Positions 34,396 through 43,313 of a DNA stretch of 64,000 nt are shown piece after piece. The notes below the pieces were generated by a model. The model did not search any database and had not been told where the DNA came from. It saw only the letters and a program-made list of their open reading frames with translations. The stretch lies in contig NZ_CP021431.1 in assembly GCF_002158905.1 (NCBI RefSeq), positions 3,101,001-3,165,000 of the forward strand, read 5' to 3'. A program made the position numbers and the translations under genes. The stretch's first letter is position 1, and the number at the start of each line of letters is the position of its first letter. The DNA is from Yoonia vestfoldensis (GTDB lineage: Bacteria > Pseudomonadota > Alphaproteobacteria > Rhodobacterales > Rhodobacteraceae).

Positions 34396-34729
34396 CCGTC
34401 GCCCCCCCAAGTTAGTTCGGTTTGCTCAGGATCTATCTGATTTCATATCGCATGCTCGAACTGATTTTTTTGTGCCGAGCTTTCAGGTTCGGACTGCATC
34501 GTCGAATGAAGGTCCGCTCCTGCCACCGGTCGGGGACGCGCTCGCTGTTGCGGCGAACTTGCGCGTCCCGCCCAACCTACCAGATACTGCCAGTGCAAAG
34601 CCACCGTAACCCATCCCAATTGCCCCCCCTTCTCCCCACAGTTCGGCATTCGTGCGGTGGAATTTTCTTTTTCCGCCGATCAACCGAGGCGAGATATCGC
34701 GCCCCGAATACTGTAAGTGTTTTGGGTTC
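34396..34729. other. Gap with no recognised gene
   Basis: This 334-base gap lies between the convergent HNH and exonuclease genes. A short open frame beginning inside the HNH gene crosses it, but the product is low-complexity and has no ribosome site. No strong hairpin or repeat was seen. Confidence 0.5.
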
Positions 34730-36109
34730 CTACGCACCACCTGCGCACCGCGCACACAGAAATGACGCAATCGCGTCGAGCTCATTCGGCTCTGCAGCAC
34801 CGGCAGCACGCAAGTCGCCTACTGCGGCCTTCGCTTTTTCGAAGGTCATCCATTCCGGTTCAGGGACGTCAGGCGCCGACCACTTATCACGCAGATAGGC
34901 TTTGAAAAGCGCCGTCTCTTCCTCGGTCAACAGCTCCGGACTGTAAAACGCCACTAACCGCCGACCGAGTTGACGCAGGCGAGGATCTGAAAGGCTCGCC
35001 ACGACTTCCTGGCGCCGCGGCCAGGTCGCGCGCTGGAATTCCTGCAAGAGTTGTTTGTCAGCGCTGGAGTAGAATTCCCCATAGATTTGTCGCTCAACCG
35101 GCTTGGGCGGGGCGTCGGGATCTTCGACGAAGCGAGCGGCCATTGCCGCGCCTACGCGCTGACGAAACTCAGGCGCGTTGGCGATGACCGTCGCCCGGCG
35201 CAGATGCTCCGCGCTGGGCGCTGCGTGTTCGAGGAGCGCGGGTGCCTTATTTGTGGACACGCCCCTAATGATCTTCGGGGTGCCGTCTACTGCCGCAAAG
35301 ATCGCTGCATCCGAGGCTTCGAGAAAATCGGCTGGGTCTGCGGCATCCAGATCGAAAAACGCGGCCTGCGCGCTGTTGCCGTGAGAGTATCCACAGAAAC
35401 AGCCCACGTAGGAGCGCGGCTCACCGCCGCCAAAGCGCGTGACCAGCTCATAGGGCCGGAAGCTTTCTAGCTTTGCCTGCACACGCGCCTTATGAGCGTT
35501 GTCGATCAATTCAGACCAAAGCGCTGGGCTACGCGTTGCGATTAGCCGTGCAATGTGGATGGTCGCCTCGACATCCCCCAGGGCATCATGCGCGTTGTGG
35601 GCATTGAAGCCATTTGCAGGCGCTAGCCGGTCAAGCTTGAAACTCCGCCGGCCAGTGCCATCGGTTGGCCAGACGAGTAGATCCGGGTGTCGGGCATAAG
35701 CGGCATAGACAGCAGGCAAAATGTCAAAGCGCGTGTTGCCATTGAACTGCGTGGCGTAAATGTTCGGCGACAGGTTCTGGTAGAAGGTCTGCCGCAGCAC
35801 CTCCTCGTCGAACTTTATCGTGTTGTAGCCCACCCAGATCGCCGGCGCCCATCGCTCGGTGAACTGGGTCACCTGCTGCGAAAACTCAAAGAGCGACGGC
35901 AGGTTTGGGTCAGTCAACTGATCAGGGGTGACGCGGGTCACAACCAACGCTTGCGGTGAAGGCAAAATATGAGGCGCCAACCGACAGCGGATGTCGACCC
36001 GATCCTTTTCCACGAAATTCTCATCCGTCCAGATCGCGGCGAACTGCAGCGGCTGGTCGAACTCGGGAGAGATCCCCGTGGTTTCAAGATCGTAAAAGAC
36101 AAAATCCAT
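34730..36109 (-). CDS. sbcB: Exonuclease I (SbcB-like DEDDh 3'-5' exonuclease)
   Basis: A 459-residue protein. The DEDDh motifs are visible: DLETTG near residue 7, GYNTIKFDEEVLRQTF near 95, and HDALGDVEATIHIARL near 175. The order FDILPAVYAA, WPTDGTGRRSFKLDRLAPANG is that of exonuclease I, followed by the SH3-like and C-terminal regions. It digests single-stranded DNA 3' to 5' and acts in recombination and repair. It is divergent from the Fic gene. Being in a defence island it could be accessory rather than the main copy. Confidence 0.88.
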   Translation of the reverse strand: MDFVFYDLETTGISPEFDQPLQFAAIWTDENFVEKDRVDIRCRLAPHILPSPQALVVTRVTPDQLTDPNLPSLFEFSQQVTQFTERWAPAIWVGYNTIKFDEEVLRQTFYQNLSPNIYATQFNGNTRFDILPAVYAAYARHPDLLVWPTDGTGRRSFKLDRLAPANGFNAHNAHDALGDVEATIHIARLIATRSPALWSELIDNAHKARVQAKLESFRPYELVTRFGGGEPRSYVGCFCGYSHGNSAQAAFFDLDAADPADFLEASDAAIFAAVDGTPKIIRGVSTNKAPALLEHAAPSAEHLRRATVIANAPEFRQRVGAAMAARFVEDPDAPPKPVERQIYGEFYSSADKQLLQEFQRATWPRRQEVVASLSDPRLRQLGRRLVAFYSPELLTEEETALFKAYLRDKWSAPDVPEPEWMTFEKAKAAVGDLRAAGAAEPNELDAIASFLCARCAGGA

Positions 36110-36246
36110 GAGATTTTCCTACACTGTAATATTATGCAAATCCATCTTCCGGCACAGCGGGGCAAACGCGACGGTTGCCTTAGCCCCATGGTGATCTGAA
36201 GGCGGGTTGGAGGCCAATTGCCCTATTTGCTTGTCGCAAAGACGCT

Positions 36247-36380
36247 TTGATGGCAGCCAACAAGCGCCAAAACACGTTGATGGCAACATGTGCCCAAAAT
36301 CCGTTGCCAATAGGATTTGATGTGACTAGGGTGCCATCAAACAACGTTGATGACAATTTGAGGCAAAAAATGGCCATCAA
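36247..36380 (+). promoter_or_regulatory. Repeated TTGATGGCA sites upstream of the Fic gene
   Basis: TTGATGGCA occurs at 36247-36255 and 36277-36285 (30 bases apart). Its inverse TGCCATCAA is at 36332-36340, a near copy TTGATGACA is at 36347-36355, and GGCCATCAA lies over the start codon at 36372-36380. The inverse pair at 36332-36355 forms a palindrome with a 6-base spacer. The array fills the divergent gap between exonuclease I and Fic and looks like a multi-site operator. Confidence 0.65.
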
Positions 36381-37503
36381 AGCATACGATCTGGCAGATG
36401 CAGTGAGCTATCATGAGGGCGCGTTTCCGCCCAAGTCACTGGATTACGAACGCCTGCTTGGCCCTCTGGAAGAGGCTGCAGCTTCCCTGGCACGATATGA
36501 CGCCAAAATATCGGGCATGGTGAATGGCGAGCTGTTCCTCGCTCCATTGCGCCGCCAGGACGCGGTGACCTCGTCGCGGATGGAGGGCACCATCTCGACG
36601 ATTGAGGACCTCTATCGCCTGGAGGCAGAGGAAGATTCCGGAAGCACGGACCTCTATCGCGATGCCCGTCACGACGACATTGAGACTTACCTCTATTCGC
36701 GCGCCCTCCGAAGCGCGCAAGATGCCCTTGCCGAAGGTATGCCCCTTGGGGAACACCTGATCCGGTCTGCGCACCAGCAACTGCTCTCCGCCGGGCGTGG
36801 CGCTAGAAAGCGTCCAGGCAGCTATAAGATCGAGCAGAACTACATCGGGGATGAGCGCCGCGGGAAGATTTATTATGTCCCCATCGCCCCCGAGCAGCTT
36901 GAGCCTGCGATGGCGGCTTTGGTGCAGTTCATCAATACGAGCGAAACGCGCCCACTCATCCGCACGGCTCTCGCACATGTTGAATTTGAAGCGCTTCACC
37001 CGTTCGAGGATGGCAATGGCCGGATCGGGCGCATGCTAATCACGCTGATGCTCTGGCGACTAGGTGTGCTCAGCCAGCCCAACTTCTTCGTCTCCGGCTA
37101 CTTTGAGACCCACAAGGACGAATATGTCGAGCGGATGCGGGCCGTGTCTGCAGAGGGCGACTGGACTGGTTGGGTGATATTCTTCCTGCAGGCCATGCAT
37201 GAGCAGGCCACGGTGAATATCCAGACGGCCGATGCGATTTTTAAGCTGCATAGCGGAATGCGCGAGCGCTTCCGTGAGGTGCTGAACTCACAATTTCATG
37301 ATCAAGCACTGGACTTCGTGTTCGCAAGCCCGGTGTTTCGCAATGATCGGTTCGTGGAGAGATCGGGCATCCCAGCGACCACCGCGCGCTTGCTATCGCG
37401 ACGCCTTGTCGATGCCGGCCTTCTAAGAACGCTTCAGCCCGCAGCGGGGCGGAGAGCTGCCCTTTATGCCTTCGACCCCTTGCTGGATCTCCTAAGGGTG
37501 TGA
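36370..37503 (+). CDS. Fic family protein (class II, with N-terminal inhibitory motif)
   Basis: A 377-residue protein from the ATG at 36370, which has GAGG 6 bases upstream; the open frame extends 41 codons further through operator-like repeats and is unlikely to be translated. The Fic core HPFEDGNGRIGR lies near residues 217-228, with the catalytic His. An N-terminal SSRMEG matches the (S/T)xxxE(G/N) self-inhibition motif near residue 75. A C-terminal winged-helix-like region (IPATTARLLSRRLVDAGLL) follows. Class II Fic enzymes transfer AMP to target proteins, and the winged helix may bind its own operator. Confidence 0.9.
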   Translation: MAIKAYDLADAVSYHEGAFPPKSLDYERLLGPLEEAAASLARYDAKISGMVNGELFLAPLRRQDAVTSSRMEGTISTIEDLYRLEAEEDSGSTDLYRDARHDDIETYLYSRALRSAQDALAEGMPLGEHLIRSAHQQLLSAGRGARKRPGSYKIEQNYIGDERRGKIYYVPIAPEQLEPAMAALVQFINTSETRPLIRTALAHVEFEALHPFEDGNGRIGRMLITLMLWRLGVLSQPNFFVSGYFETHKDEYVERMRAVSAEGDWTGWVIFFLQAMHEQATVNIQTADAIFKLHSGMRERFREVLNSQFHDQALDFVFASPVFRNDRFVERSGIPATTARLLSRRLVDAGLLRTLQPAAGRRAALYAFDPLLDLLRV

Positions 37504-37612
37504 AGCCGCACTGCAAACAATCACGGTTCGGTCCGTTCTGTTCTCAATAGCGCCTTCACGTCGCGAATGGCGGGTGGTCCGTCAGTAGGTGCACCGAATG
37601 GAGTATTGCCGA

Positions 37613-37855
37613 TTATTGTACGGGCGTCTGCTGCAGCATCTCATCGGTATCGAGCTTGAGTGCGCTGCGCCAAAGCGGTGTCTTGAAAACATGACAGTCA
37701 CGCTTGCCTGTGCCCTCGTCCCGAGTCTCCATCAACAATCCTGCCCATTCAAGGGGCCGAAGCACGCATGATGAGAACGCGCCCATGGCCCGCCATCCGG
37801 CGGTGTGCCAATCCTCTGGCTCGCCGTAGAAGGCTTGGTACAAAGCCGCCTCAGT
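37613..37855 (-). pseudogene. 3' part of a hypothetical gene interrupted by IS66
   Basis: This piece encodes the C-terminal 78 or so residues (TEAALYQAFYGEPEDWHTAG to the stop after MLQQTPVQ). Removing the IS66 element and one copy of the 8-bp duplication joins it in frame to the 40366-40853 piece, giving a protein of about 239 residues. The apparent longer frame that extends into the element is an artefact of the insertion. Confidence 0.85.
37848..37855. repeat. IS66 target site duplication, left copy
   Basis: GCCTCAGT immediately precedes the GTAAGCG terminal sequence of the element. The same 8 bases follow the other end at 40366-40373. IS66 elements characteristically duplicate 8 bp. Confidence 0.92.
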
Positions 37856-37884
37856 GTAAGCGTTCTCAGGAGAGCACTGTCGGT

Positions 37885-39444
37885 TCAGCTTGACGGCTTG
37901 AAGTTCCACGGGAGCAGATCATCGAGGCGGCTTTGCGGGTGGCCATTAGCGATCGCTGTGAGGGTTGCTTTGAGATAGGCGAAGGGCTCGACGTCGTTGA
38001 TCTTGCAGGTCTCGATCAGTGAGGCGATGCGACCCCAAGCGATGCCACCTTCGTCATGACCGGCGAAGAGCGCGTTCTTGCGATTGAGAGCAATGGGGCG
38101 GATCAGGTTTTCGACGCGGTTGTTGTCAATCTCGACGCGGCCATCGGCCAAGAAGGTCTGCAGCCCATCCCAGTGATTATGGATGTAAGTCAGCTTTTCA
38201 CCCAACCGGGATTTAGCGGAGATCTTGCGGCGTTGGGCCTGCAGCCAATCGCCGAAGGCCGCGACCAGTGGAGCACTGCGGGTCTGGCGGGCCGACAATC
38301 GCTGGCTGGGAGAGATGCCACGGATATCGGCTTCGACAGCATAGATCTCGGCGATGCGGCGCAGGCCCTCGGCGGCGATCTGTGATCCATCGCGGTCGAA
38401 GACTTCCTTCAGCTTGCGGCGCGCGTGCGCCCAGCAATGGGCCACCTGAATGGGATCGCCGCCCTTGCGGGTCGGCTTGGTCAGCCGGTTGTAGCCCTGG
38501 TATCCGTCGATCTGCAGGATGCCGTCAAAACCTATCAGGAATGTTTCGGCATTCTCGCCCGCCCGACCGGGTGCATAGAAGTAGACCACACCGGGCGGGT
38601 CCTCACCGCCCCATGGCCGGTCATCGCGGGCAAGAGCCCAGAGATAGCCGGTTTTGGTCCTTCCGCGACCCGGATCCAGCACCGGGGCGGTGGTTTCGTC
38701 CATGAACAGCTTGTCTGATCGTTTCAGGTGTTCACCCAGCCGGTCGACGACGGGCTTGAGGTGGAATGCCGCCTTACCCACCCAATCGGCCAGCACAGCG
38801 CGGTGCAGATCGAGGCCTGCCCGCGCCAGGATCTGGCTCTGGCGATACAACGGCAGATGGTCGGCATATTTGCTGACCAGCACATGGGCGAGCGTCGCTT
38901 CTGTCGGCAACCCGCCCATGATTAGGTGGCAGGGCGCCGGTGCCTGGGTCACGCCGTTTGTGCAGGTCCGGCAGGCATATTTCGGGCGCACGGTGACAAT
39001 CACACGCAACTGCGCTGGCACGATATCCAGCCGCTCGCTGCGGTCTTCACCGATCTTGTGCATGACGCCACAGCCACAAGGGCAGATCAGGCTGGCGGGT
39101 TCGATAATCTCTTCGATGCGCGGCAATGTGGCCGGTAGATTGCCGATGGTCCGCTTTGGCCCGGGCCTGGTTGCCGTCTTGCTATCTGCCTTGGCGGCAA
39201 GATGTTCCTTCTGCACCTCGACCTCGGCCAACGCGATGGACAGATCCTCAAACGCCAGCTGCCGTTCATCCTCGGTCAGCTTTTCCGACCGCTTCCCATG
39301 CAGGGCATGGTTCAACTCGGCAATCAGATGCTGTTGGCGTTGGGTAATATCCTGAAGTGCGGCGATCGTTTCCATCAAGGTCGCAACCACCGCGCGCTGC
39401 GCGGCAGGGATGGTGGAAAGGTCAATGACAGGCGTATCAATCAT
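37885..39444 (-). CDS. tnpC: IS66 transposase (TnpC)
   Basis: A 519-residue transposase with an N-terminal leucine-rich helix (TLMETIAALQDITQRQQHLI) and a zinc-binding CPCGC...CRTCTNG segment. The DDE catalytic core includes FMDETTAPVLDPG, LQIDGYQGYN, VAHCWAHARRK and RVEIDNNRVENLIRPIALNRKN. All three acidic residues appear present. It ends with the IS66 C-terminal domain close to the element's left end. Confidence 0.95.
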   Translation of the reverse strand: MIDTPVIDLSTIPAAQRAVVATLMETIAALQDITQRQQHLIAELNHALHGKRSEKLTEDERQLAFEDLSIALAEVEVQKEHLAAKADSKTATRPGPKRTIGNLPATLPRIEEIIEPASLICPCGCGVMHKIGEDRSERLDIVPAQLRVIVTVRPKYACRTCTNGVTQAPAPCHLIMGGLPTEATLAHVLVSKYADHLPLYRQSQILARAGLDLHRAVLADWVGKAAFHLKPVVDRLGEHLKRSDKLFMDETTAPVLDPGRGRTKTGYLWALARDDRPWGGEDPPGVVYFYAPGRAGENAETFLIGFDGILQIDGYQGYNRLTKPTRKGGDPIQVAHCWAHARRKLKEVFDRDGSQIAAEGLRRIAEIYAVEADIRGISPSQRLSARQTRSAPLVAAFGDWLQAQRRKISAKSRLGEKLTYIHNHWDGLQTFLADGRVEIDNNRVENLIRPIALNRKNALFAGHDEGGIAWGRIASLIETCKINDVEPFAYLKATLTAIANGHPQSRLDDLLPWNFKPSS

Positions 39445-39498
39445 AGCCCGAGACTACGATTAAACCCCAGTAAAATCACGCAAAAACATATGGTTGAT

Positions 39499-39852
39499 TC
39501 ATTCTGCCGCAGCAGGTGGGCGCATCTCCAGCGCCTTGACCTTACGCCAGTCCAGACCGGCAAACAGGGCCTCAAACTGGGCGTGGTTCAGCGCCATCAC
39601 CCCGTCTTTGATCGCAGGCCAGGTGAAGGTCATGTCTTCCAACCGCTTGTAGGCCATCACCAATCCGGTGCCATCCCAATACAAAAGCTTCAGCCGATCC
39701 GCCCGGCGCGACCGGAACACAAACACCGTGCCGGTGAACGGATCCTTACGCAGCACCGACGACACGATTGCCGCCAGACCATCATGACCTTTCCTGAAGT
39801 CCACAGGTTGCGTCGAGACCAGAACCCGCACGCGGTTTGACGGGAACATCAT
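39499..39852 (-). CDS. tnpB: IS66 accessory protein TnpB
   Basis: A 117-residue protein with the typical TnpB pattern (RVLVSTQPVDFRKGHDGLAA, GTVFVFRSRRADRLKLLYWD, FTWPAIKDG). It is required with TnpA for IS66 transposition, though its biochemical role is unclear. Its start overlaps the tnpA stop by 4 bases. Confidence 0.95.
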   Translation of the reverse strand: MMFPSNRVRVLVSTQPVDFRKGHDGLAAIVSSVLRKDPFTGTVFVFRSRRADRLKLLYWDGTGLVMAYKRLEDMTFTWPAIKDGVMALNHAQFEALFAGLDWRKVKALEMRPPAAAE

Positions 39853-40280
39853 GGCCGCGCCCCGATTGCCCGCACGATCTCGGCAATCCGGTCAGAACTG
39901 GTGGTGCCATCGACCCGGATTGTCACACGACCTATCGCAATCTCGATGGGTTTACAGGACAACCCGTCAGGCTTTGTGAGCTGCCCGGCGACAGCCGGCA
40001 CATCCGCACCGCCGCCACCATCCGACACGACGATCGGTGCAAAACAGAAGCTGTCATCTTCAACCGCAGGCAAAACCAACCGGCCGTCACGTGCCCGACT
40101 ACGCCATTCCGATAAATGGTTCGCCCGCAGCCCATACCGCGCCGCAACTTCATTCACGCTCACACCTGGCTGCAAGCTCTCAGCAACGATCCGCGCCTTT
40201 ATCTCTTCCGGCCAGCGTCGCTGTCCGTTGGTCCTTATGTCCACCCCGTAATCCCGGAGAAACTCCAACGTAGTCGCCAT
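39849..40280 (-). CDS. tnpA: IS66 accessory protein TnpA (helix-turn-helix)
   Basis: A 143-residue protein from the ATG at 40280 (MATTLEFLRDYGVDIRTNG); an upstream in-frame start adds 11 unlikely residues. The N-terminal HTH reads RRWPEEIKARIVAESLQPG then VSVNEVAARYGLRANHLSEW. It is the first of three overlapping IS66 genes. Confidence 0.92.
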   Translation of the reverse strand: MATTLEFLRDYGVDIRTNGQRRWPEEIKARIVAESLQPGVSVNEVAARYGLRANHLSEWRSRARDGRLVLPAVEDDSFCFAPIVVSDGGGGADVPAVAGQLTKPDGLSCKPIEIAIGRVTIRVDGTTSSDRIAEIVRAIGARP

Positions 40281-40365
40281 CGCGAAACTCCTGCACTGAT
40301 CTCCATCGCACATGGAATCGCAGGTCAGACAATCTGTTGGAAGGTGAGGGCCAGCGACCGCTTAC

Positions 40366-40373
40366 GCCTCAGT
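40366..40373. repeat. IS66 target site duplication, right copy
   Basis: GCCTCAGT follows the right end of the element and is identical to 37848-37855. Confidence 0.92.
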
Positions 40374-40853
40374 GGTTCCATGGTCAGCCTCGACGTTGAT
40401 GACATTCATCCAGACATCCCATTTCCCAAACGGCCGATCGTCAAAACGGGCATAGGACGCGTGATCGATGCGGAGAACGAAGTACGGGATCAGCTCGGCA
40501 AACAAGCGCCCTGGCGATCGGGCCAGCTCAGCACCCTTCTTCGTCAACCGAAACGCCCCCTTATAATGCCGTCCGAGGCGTAACGAGATTAGCAGGAAGT
40601 GCAGAACCTCAAGTGGTGGGAATTCGTACTCATTAACGACCTTGTTGTAGCGGAACATTTCTTCGGCGCTTTTTCCTGGCCAATCGAAGTGCTCCACGGC
40701 CCAGTGGACGAAGACGCGCTTAAACGCCTTGGTTTGGGTGAGGCCGATCGATCCGTGTTCTTGGGCATATTGCAGCGTCAAAAATGCGCCCCGCAGCAGC
40801 GGCGAACGCATTAAATCTGGATGATCATCAGGGAGCGGACGGAATTCAATCAT
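40366..40853 (-). pseudogene. 5' part of a hypothetical gene interrupted by IS66
   Basis: From the ATG at 40853 (MIEFRPLPDDHPDLM) this piece encodes 163 residues up to the duplication. The upstream ATG at 40889 is in frame but lacks support. The protein is not recognised. It has helical segments and LTKKGAELARSPGRLFAELIP, which resembles a winged-helix or reader-type region only loosely. It continues in frame at 37855 once the IS66 element is removed. Confidence 0.85.
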
Positions 40854-41017
40854 CCGCAAGTGATGCCACGAGCACAACGGCGATGCCAAGAGGCCCGTGT
40901 GTGCAGGCCCAAACGATACCGCTGAACATCCGTGCTAGGCGCCCAATGGAAAAGGCGGATCTAGCCGACGATCCTTGATAGACTAGTCGTGCTGCGCGGA
41001 GATTATCTGATCTAATA

Positions 41018-41034
41018 TCCGCAGAATTTGCGGA
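41018..41034. other. Short hairpin in the gap right of the IS66-split gene
   Basis: TCCGCA (41018-41023) and TGCGGA (41029-41034) form a 6-bp stem with a 5-base loop. The 40854-42003 gap holds no convincing gene; besides this hairpin it contains a tRNA fragment (41303) and a dispersed repeat (41577). Confidence 0.35.
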
Positions 41035-41302
41035 CATTAAACTGCGGGCGGCAATGGACGCACAAGCTGGCGACTAGTTCTGTGACGCAAGTGGTTACGA
41101 TTACCGCCTTCAGCTGGCCGAGCCAATCCGTTTCAATGCAGCCGAACATCATCGATCACCGCCGTGTGCAGCTGATTATCACTGATTACGGCTTTTCGGG
41201 GGGTGCGACTCGCCAAACGTTGACATGGCGTTGACATGAAACAAACGCATAAAGCCCGACTGATTATGTCAGGTTCTAAGCTTTTGTTTTATCTGTTTTA
41301 TT

Positions 41303-41353
41303 TGGTTGCGGGAGTAGGATTTGAACCTACGACCTTCAGGTTATGAGCCTACA
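41303..41353 (-). tRNA. 3' fragment of an initiator tRNA-fMet (att-site remnant)
   Basis: Read leftward from about 41353, the sequence gives the anticodon loop CTCATAA with its 3' stem CCTG, the variable region, a perfect T arm (GTAGG-TTCAAAT-CCTAC), and the 3' acceptor strand TCCCGCA followed by ACCA. This is the 3' half of initiator tRNA-fMet. No D arm or 5' acceptor strand is present in the bases on the other side. Such half-tRNAs mark att sites left by tRNA-integrating elements. It is not a functional tRNA gene. Confidence 0.8.
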
Positions 41354-41576
41354 ACCGCAGGATTCTCGAAACCTAATAAAAACAGGCACTTATCCTGTAA
41401 GTGTTTGTTTTCCAAAATCTCCGTACCGCACATTCAGCCGCACTCACGCGCATTCGCAAGCAAAGCCAACGCGAAACAAGCATTCGCGCGTTGATGTGGC
41501 GTTGATGTAAGCTAATGGTTTCTAGAGCTAATCACCATCGCTTTCGGCCCAAACCTGCCATTGGCCACCACCTCAA

Positions 41577-41660
41577 AATGCTGCGGTGCGGCCCGTCATT
41601 GCGGCCATTCGCGCATCACGCAGCATTTTTGAGGGTCAAACGTCGGTCAGCGGACAAAGC
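41577..41660 (+). repeat. Dispersed 84-bp hairpin repeat, copy 1
   Basis: It starts AATGCTGCGGTGCGGCCCGT, has GCAGCAT followed by a T run in the middle (pairing with ATGCTGC), and ends TCAGCGGACAAAGC. It aligns along its whole length with 60144-60225 in the same orientation. The hairpin plus T tract could also terminate transcription. Confidence 0.7.
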
Positions 41661-42003
41661 GGACCTGTGCAAGCGGAGATTTTGCTAACGCAGAATATCT
41701 TCCATCATAATGCGCGTACTCCCCAAGCTGGACCTGAAGTCGTCAGTCTGGTTAGGTCATAATTATTTTCCGCAAATTGCTTGAACCAGGAACAGTTAGG
41801 CTTCACCGAGCCTTGCTGATGGGTGCCGACATTGTTATTTTCTCGCGTCATCGGGCCCAGGGCGTTCATGGCCTTTTCGAGCTGGAATGACAGGCCGCCG
41901 ACAAATTGCACATCCCCCCGGCCAGGTTCAGCAACCCGGTTTATTGTTTGATGATCTTGCGGGTGGAACCCAACATAGCGTTTTCCATGTTTAATGGTTT
42001 GGT

Positions 42004-43143
42004 TTACAGCCACTTTACAGCGTGACCGGCATAGGTTGCAGGATTCATCAAATGATGGAGCGGCAAAGCGGCTGCACCAAGCTGTGGAAGATTGTCGCGC
42101 GCGGCTCGCAAAAGACGTGGCGGCGTTGTGACAAAGTCTTCGCCCAATCGAGGTGCCCCGCGAATAAAATCTAGAAACCCTTCAATGAGCTGGGGGTGCA
42201 GGGTGCCACCAATAACGATAGCTTCTGGTGCATATGTTCGGGCAATCACAAGGCAAAGCCACTGCAACTGCTTCGCCGCACGGTCACGCCATTCGGTGAC
42301 CACGGCCATCTCCAAGTGGTGATCTGCGATATCGCTTAGCTTGTCGATTGCCACCCCCGCGGCGGTAAGGGTATCGAGCAAGTCCTGTCCCGAAGGGCGC
42401 GGCTGTGATTTGGGAAACAACCCGCCCCATTCTGCCGCACCGTTGTTTCGCCCGAAGTAGGGATGCTGATCCACCACCGCGGCGCCGCCAATGCCATAGG
42501 ACAGCCAAATATGGCAGAAGTTGCGCATGCCAGTGCAGGCCCCATGATAAAGCTCGGCTAGACAGGCCGCCTTGGCGTCATTCATGTGATGCACCGGCAT
42601 CCCGAAATAGGGACGCAGATCACGTGTCACGTTTACCGCTGGCCAGTCCTGGAATTGGCGAATGCGCATCACCCGCGTCGGGTCTTCGCTATATTGCCCC
42701 GGATAGCTTACGCCACACCCCGCGACGCGCCACCCAGCAAGACCAAGCGCCTGCACCTGCCGCCTGACACTCTCGCCTGCGATCGTCATCATAGCGACAA
42801 AGGATCGGTCAGGCACTGCGACTGATTCGCTCGACAATACCGTTCCTGTCAGGTCGGACAGACAGGTCATGATCCGGTCCGGATCCACATAAACGCCTGC
42901 GGTGATTACGGCTCCGGGTTCGATGCAGAGCAGTTTTGCCGGATAGCCTTTTTGGCCCTCACGCGACGGATCAGATGTCTCGCAGAGCATCCCATCCCTG
43001 ATAAGACTGCCCGTAAGGCGCGTCACCGTAGATGGTGTAATATCAAGCAATCGCGCGATTTCTGCCCGCGATTGTGGGCCGCGCTCCCGCAAAATCGCGA
43101 GGATGCGGCGAGCGTTGTAACTCAGTCTGAAGTGTTCGGTCAT
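42004..43143 (-). CDS. ROK-family transcriptional regulator of the amino-sugar cluster
   Basis: A 379-residue protein with an N-terminal winged helix (YNARRILAILRERGPQSRAE, then RLLDITPSTVTRLTGSLIRDG) and a ROK sugar-binding domain (LSYGIGGAAVVDQHPYFGRNNGAAEWGGLF). The usual kinase ATP motif is not kept, as in NagC/Mlc regulators. It would respond to an amino sugar or its phosphate. The ATG at 43143 is taken; an in-frame GTG at 43212 would add 23 residues. It is divergent from the transporter operon, with about 170 bases between them. Confidence 0.88.
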   Translation of the reverse strand: MTEHFRLSYNARRILAILRERGPQSRAEIARLLDITPSTVTRLTGSLIRDGMLCETSDPSREGQKGYPAKLLCIEPGAVITAGVYVDPDRIMTCLSDLTGTVLSSESVAVPDRSFVAMMTIAGESVRRQVQALGLAGWRVAGCGVSYPGQYSEDPTRVMRIRQFQDWPAVNVTRDLRPYFGMPVHHMNDAKAACLAELYHGACTGMRNFCHIWLSYGIGGAAVVDQHPYFGRNNGAAEWGGLFPKSQPRPSGQDLLDTLTAAGVAIDKLSDIADHHLEMAVVTEWRDRAAKQLQWLCLVIARTYAPEAIVIGGTLHPQLIEGFLDFIRGAPRLGEDFVTTPPRLLRAARDNLPQLGAAALPLHHLMNPATYAGHAVKWL

Positions 43144-43212
43144 GGCTGGCCCTGCTACGTCTGTACTATCTCCTATCATGTCATCGCTGATGAAGGGACC
43201 TGTAAATTTCAC

Positions 43213-43241
43213 TTGACTTAGGTTATATTATGGAATGCAAT
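43213..43241 (+). promoter_or_regulatory. Possible promoter of the amino-sugar operon
   Basis: TTGACT at 43213-43218 and TGCAAT at 43236-43241 with a 17-base spacer. The sequence between is AT-rich, unlike its surroundings. It lies 73 bases before the binding-protein gene and adjoins the ROK regulator start, so the regulator could control it. Confidence 0.4.
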
Positions 43242-43313
43242 ATATTAAGAACGACAAAAGTCGCAAATCCTGCTCGGATATGAACCGACGGCAGATTTCA
43301 ACCTGGAGGAACC

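Larger units (their letters stand above)
37856..40365 (-). mobile_element. Complete IS66-family insertion sequence (about 2.5 kb)
   Basis: The element begins GTAAGCGTTCTCAGG at 37856 and ends with the inverse of GTAAGCGGTCGCTGG at 40365, typical GTAAGCG-type IS66 termini. It encodes tnpA, tnpB and tnpC in order on the - strand, all intact, and is flanked by a perfect 8-bp duplication. The intact frames and perfect duplication point to a recent insertion. It disrupts a hypothetical gene. Confidence 0.95.

Noticed and set aside
34349..34609. Open frame overlapping the 3' end of the HNH gene
   Set aside because: It begins inside the HNH gene in another frame, lacks a ribosome site, and its Pro/Ala-rich product looks random.
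41705..42013. A 102-codon - strand frame downstream of the ROK regulator
   Set aside because: It starts at a GTG overlapping the regulator stop without a ribosome site, and the product has no recognisable features. It could be a remnant but cannot be supported.
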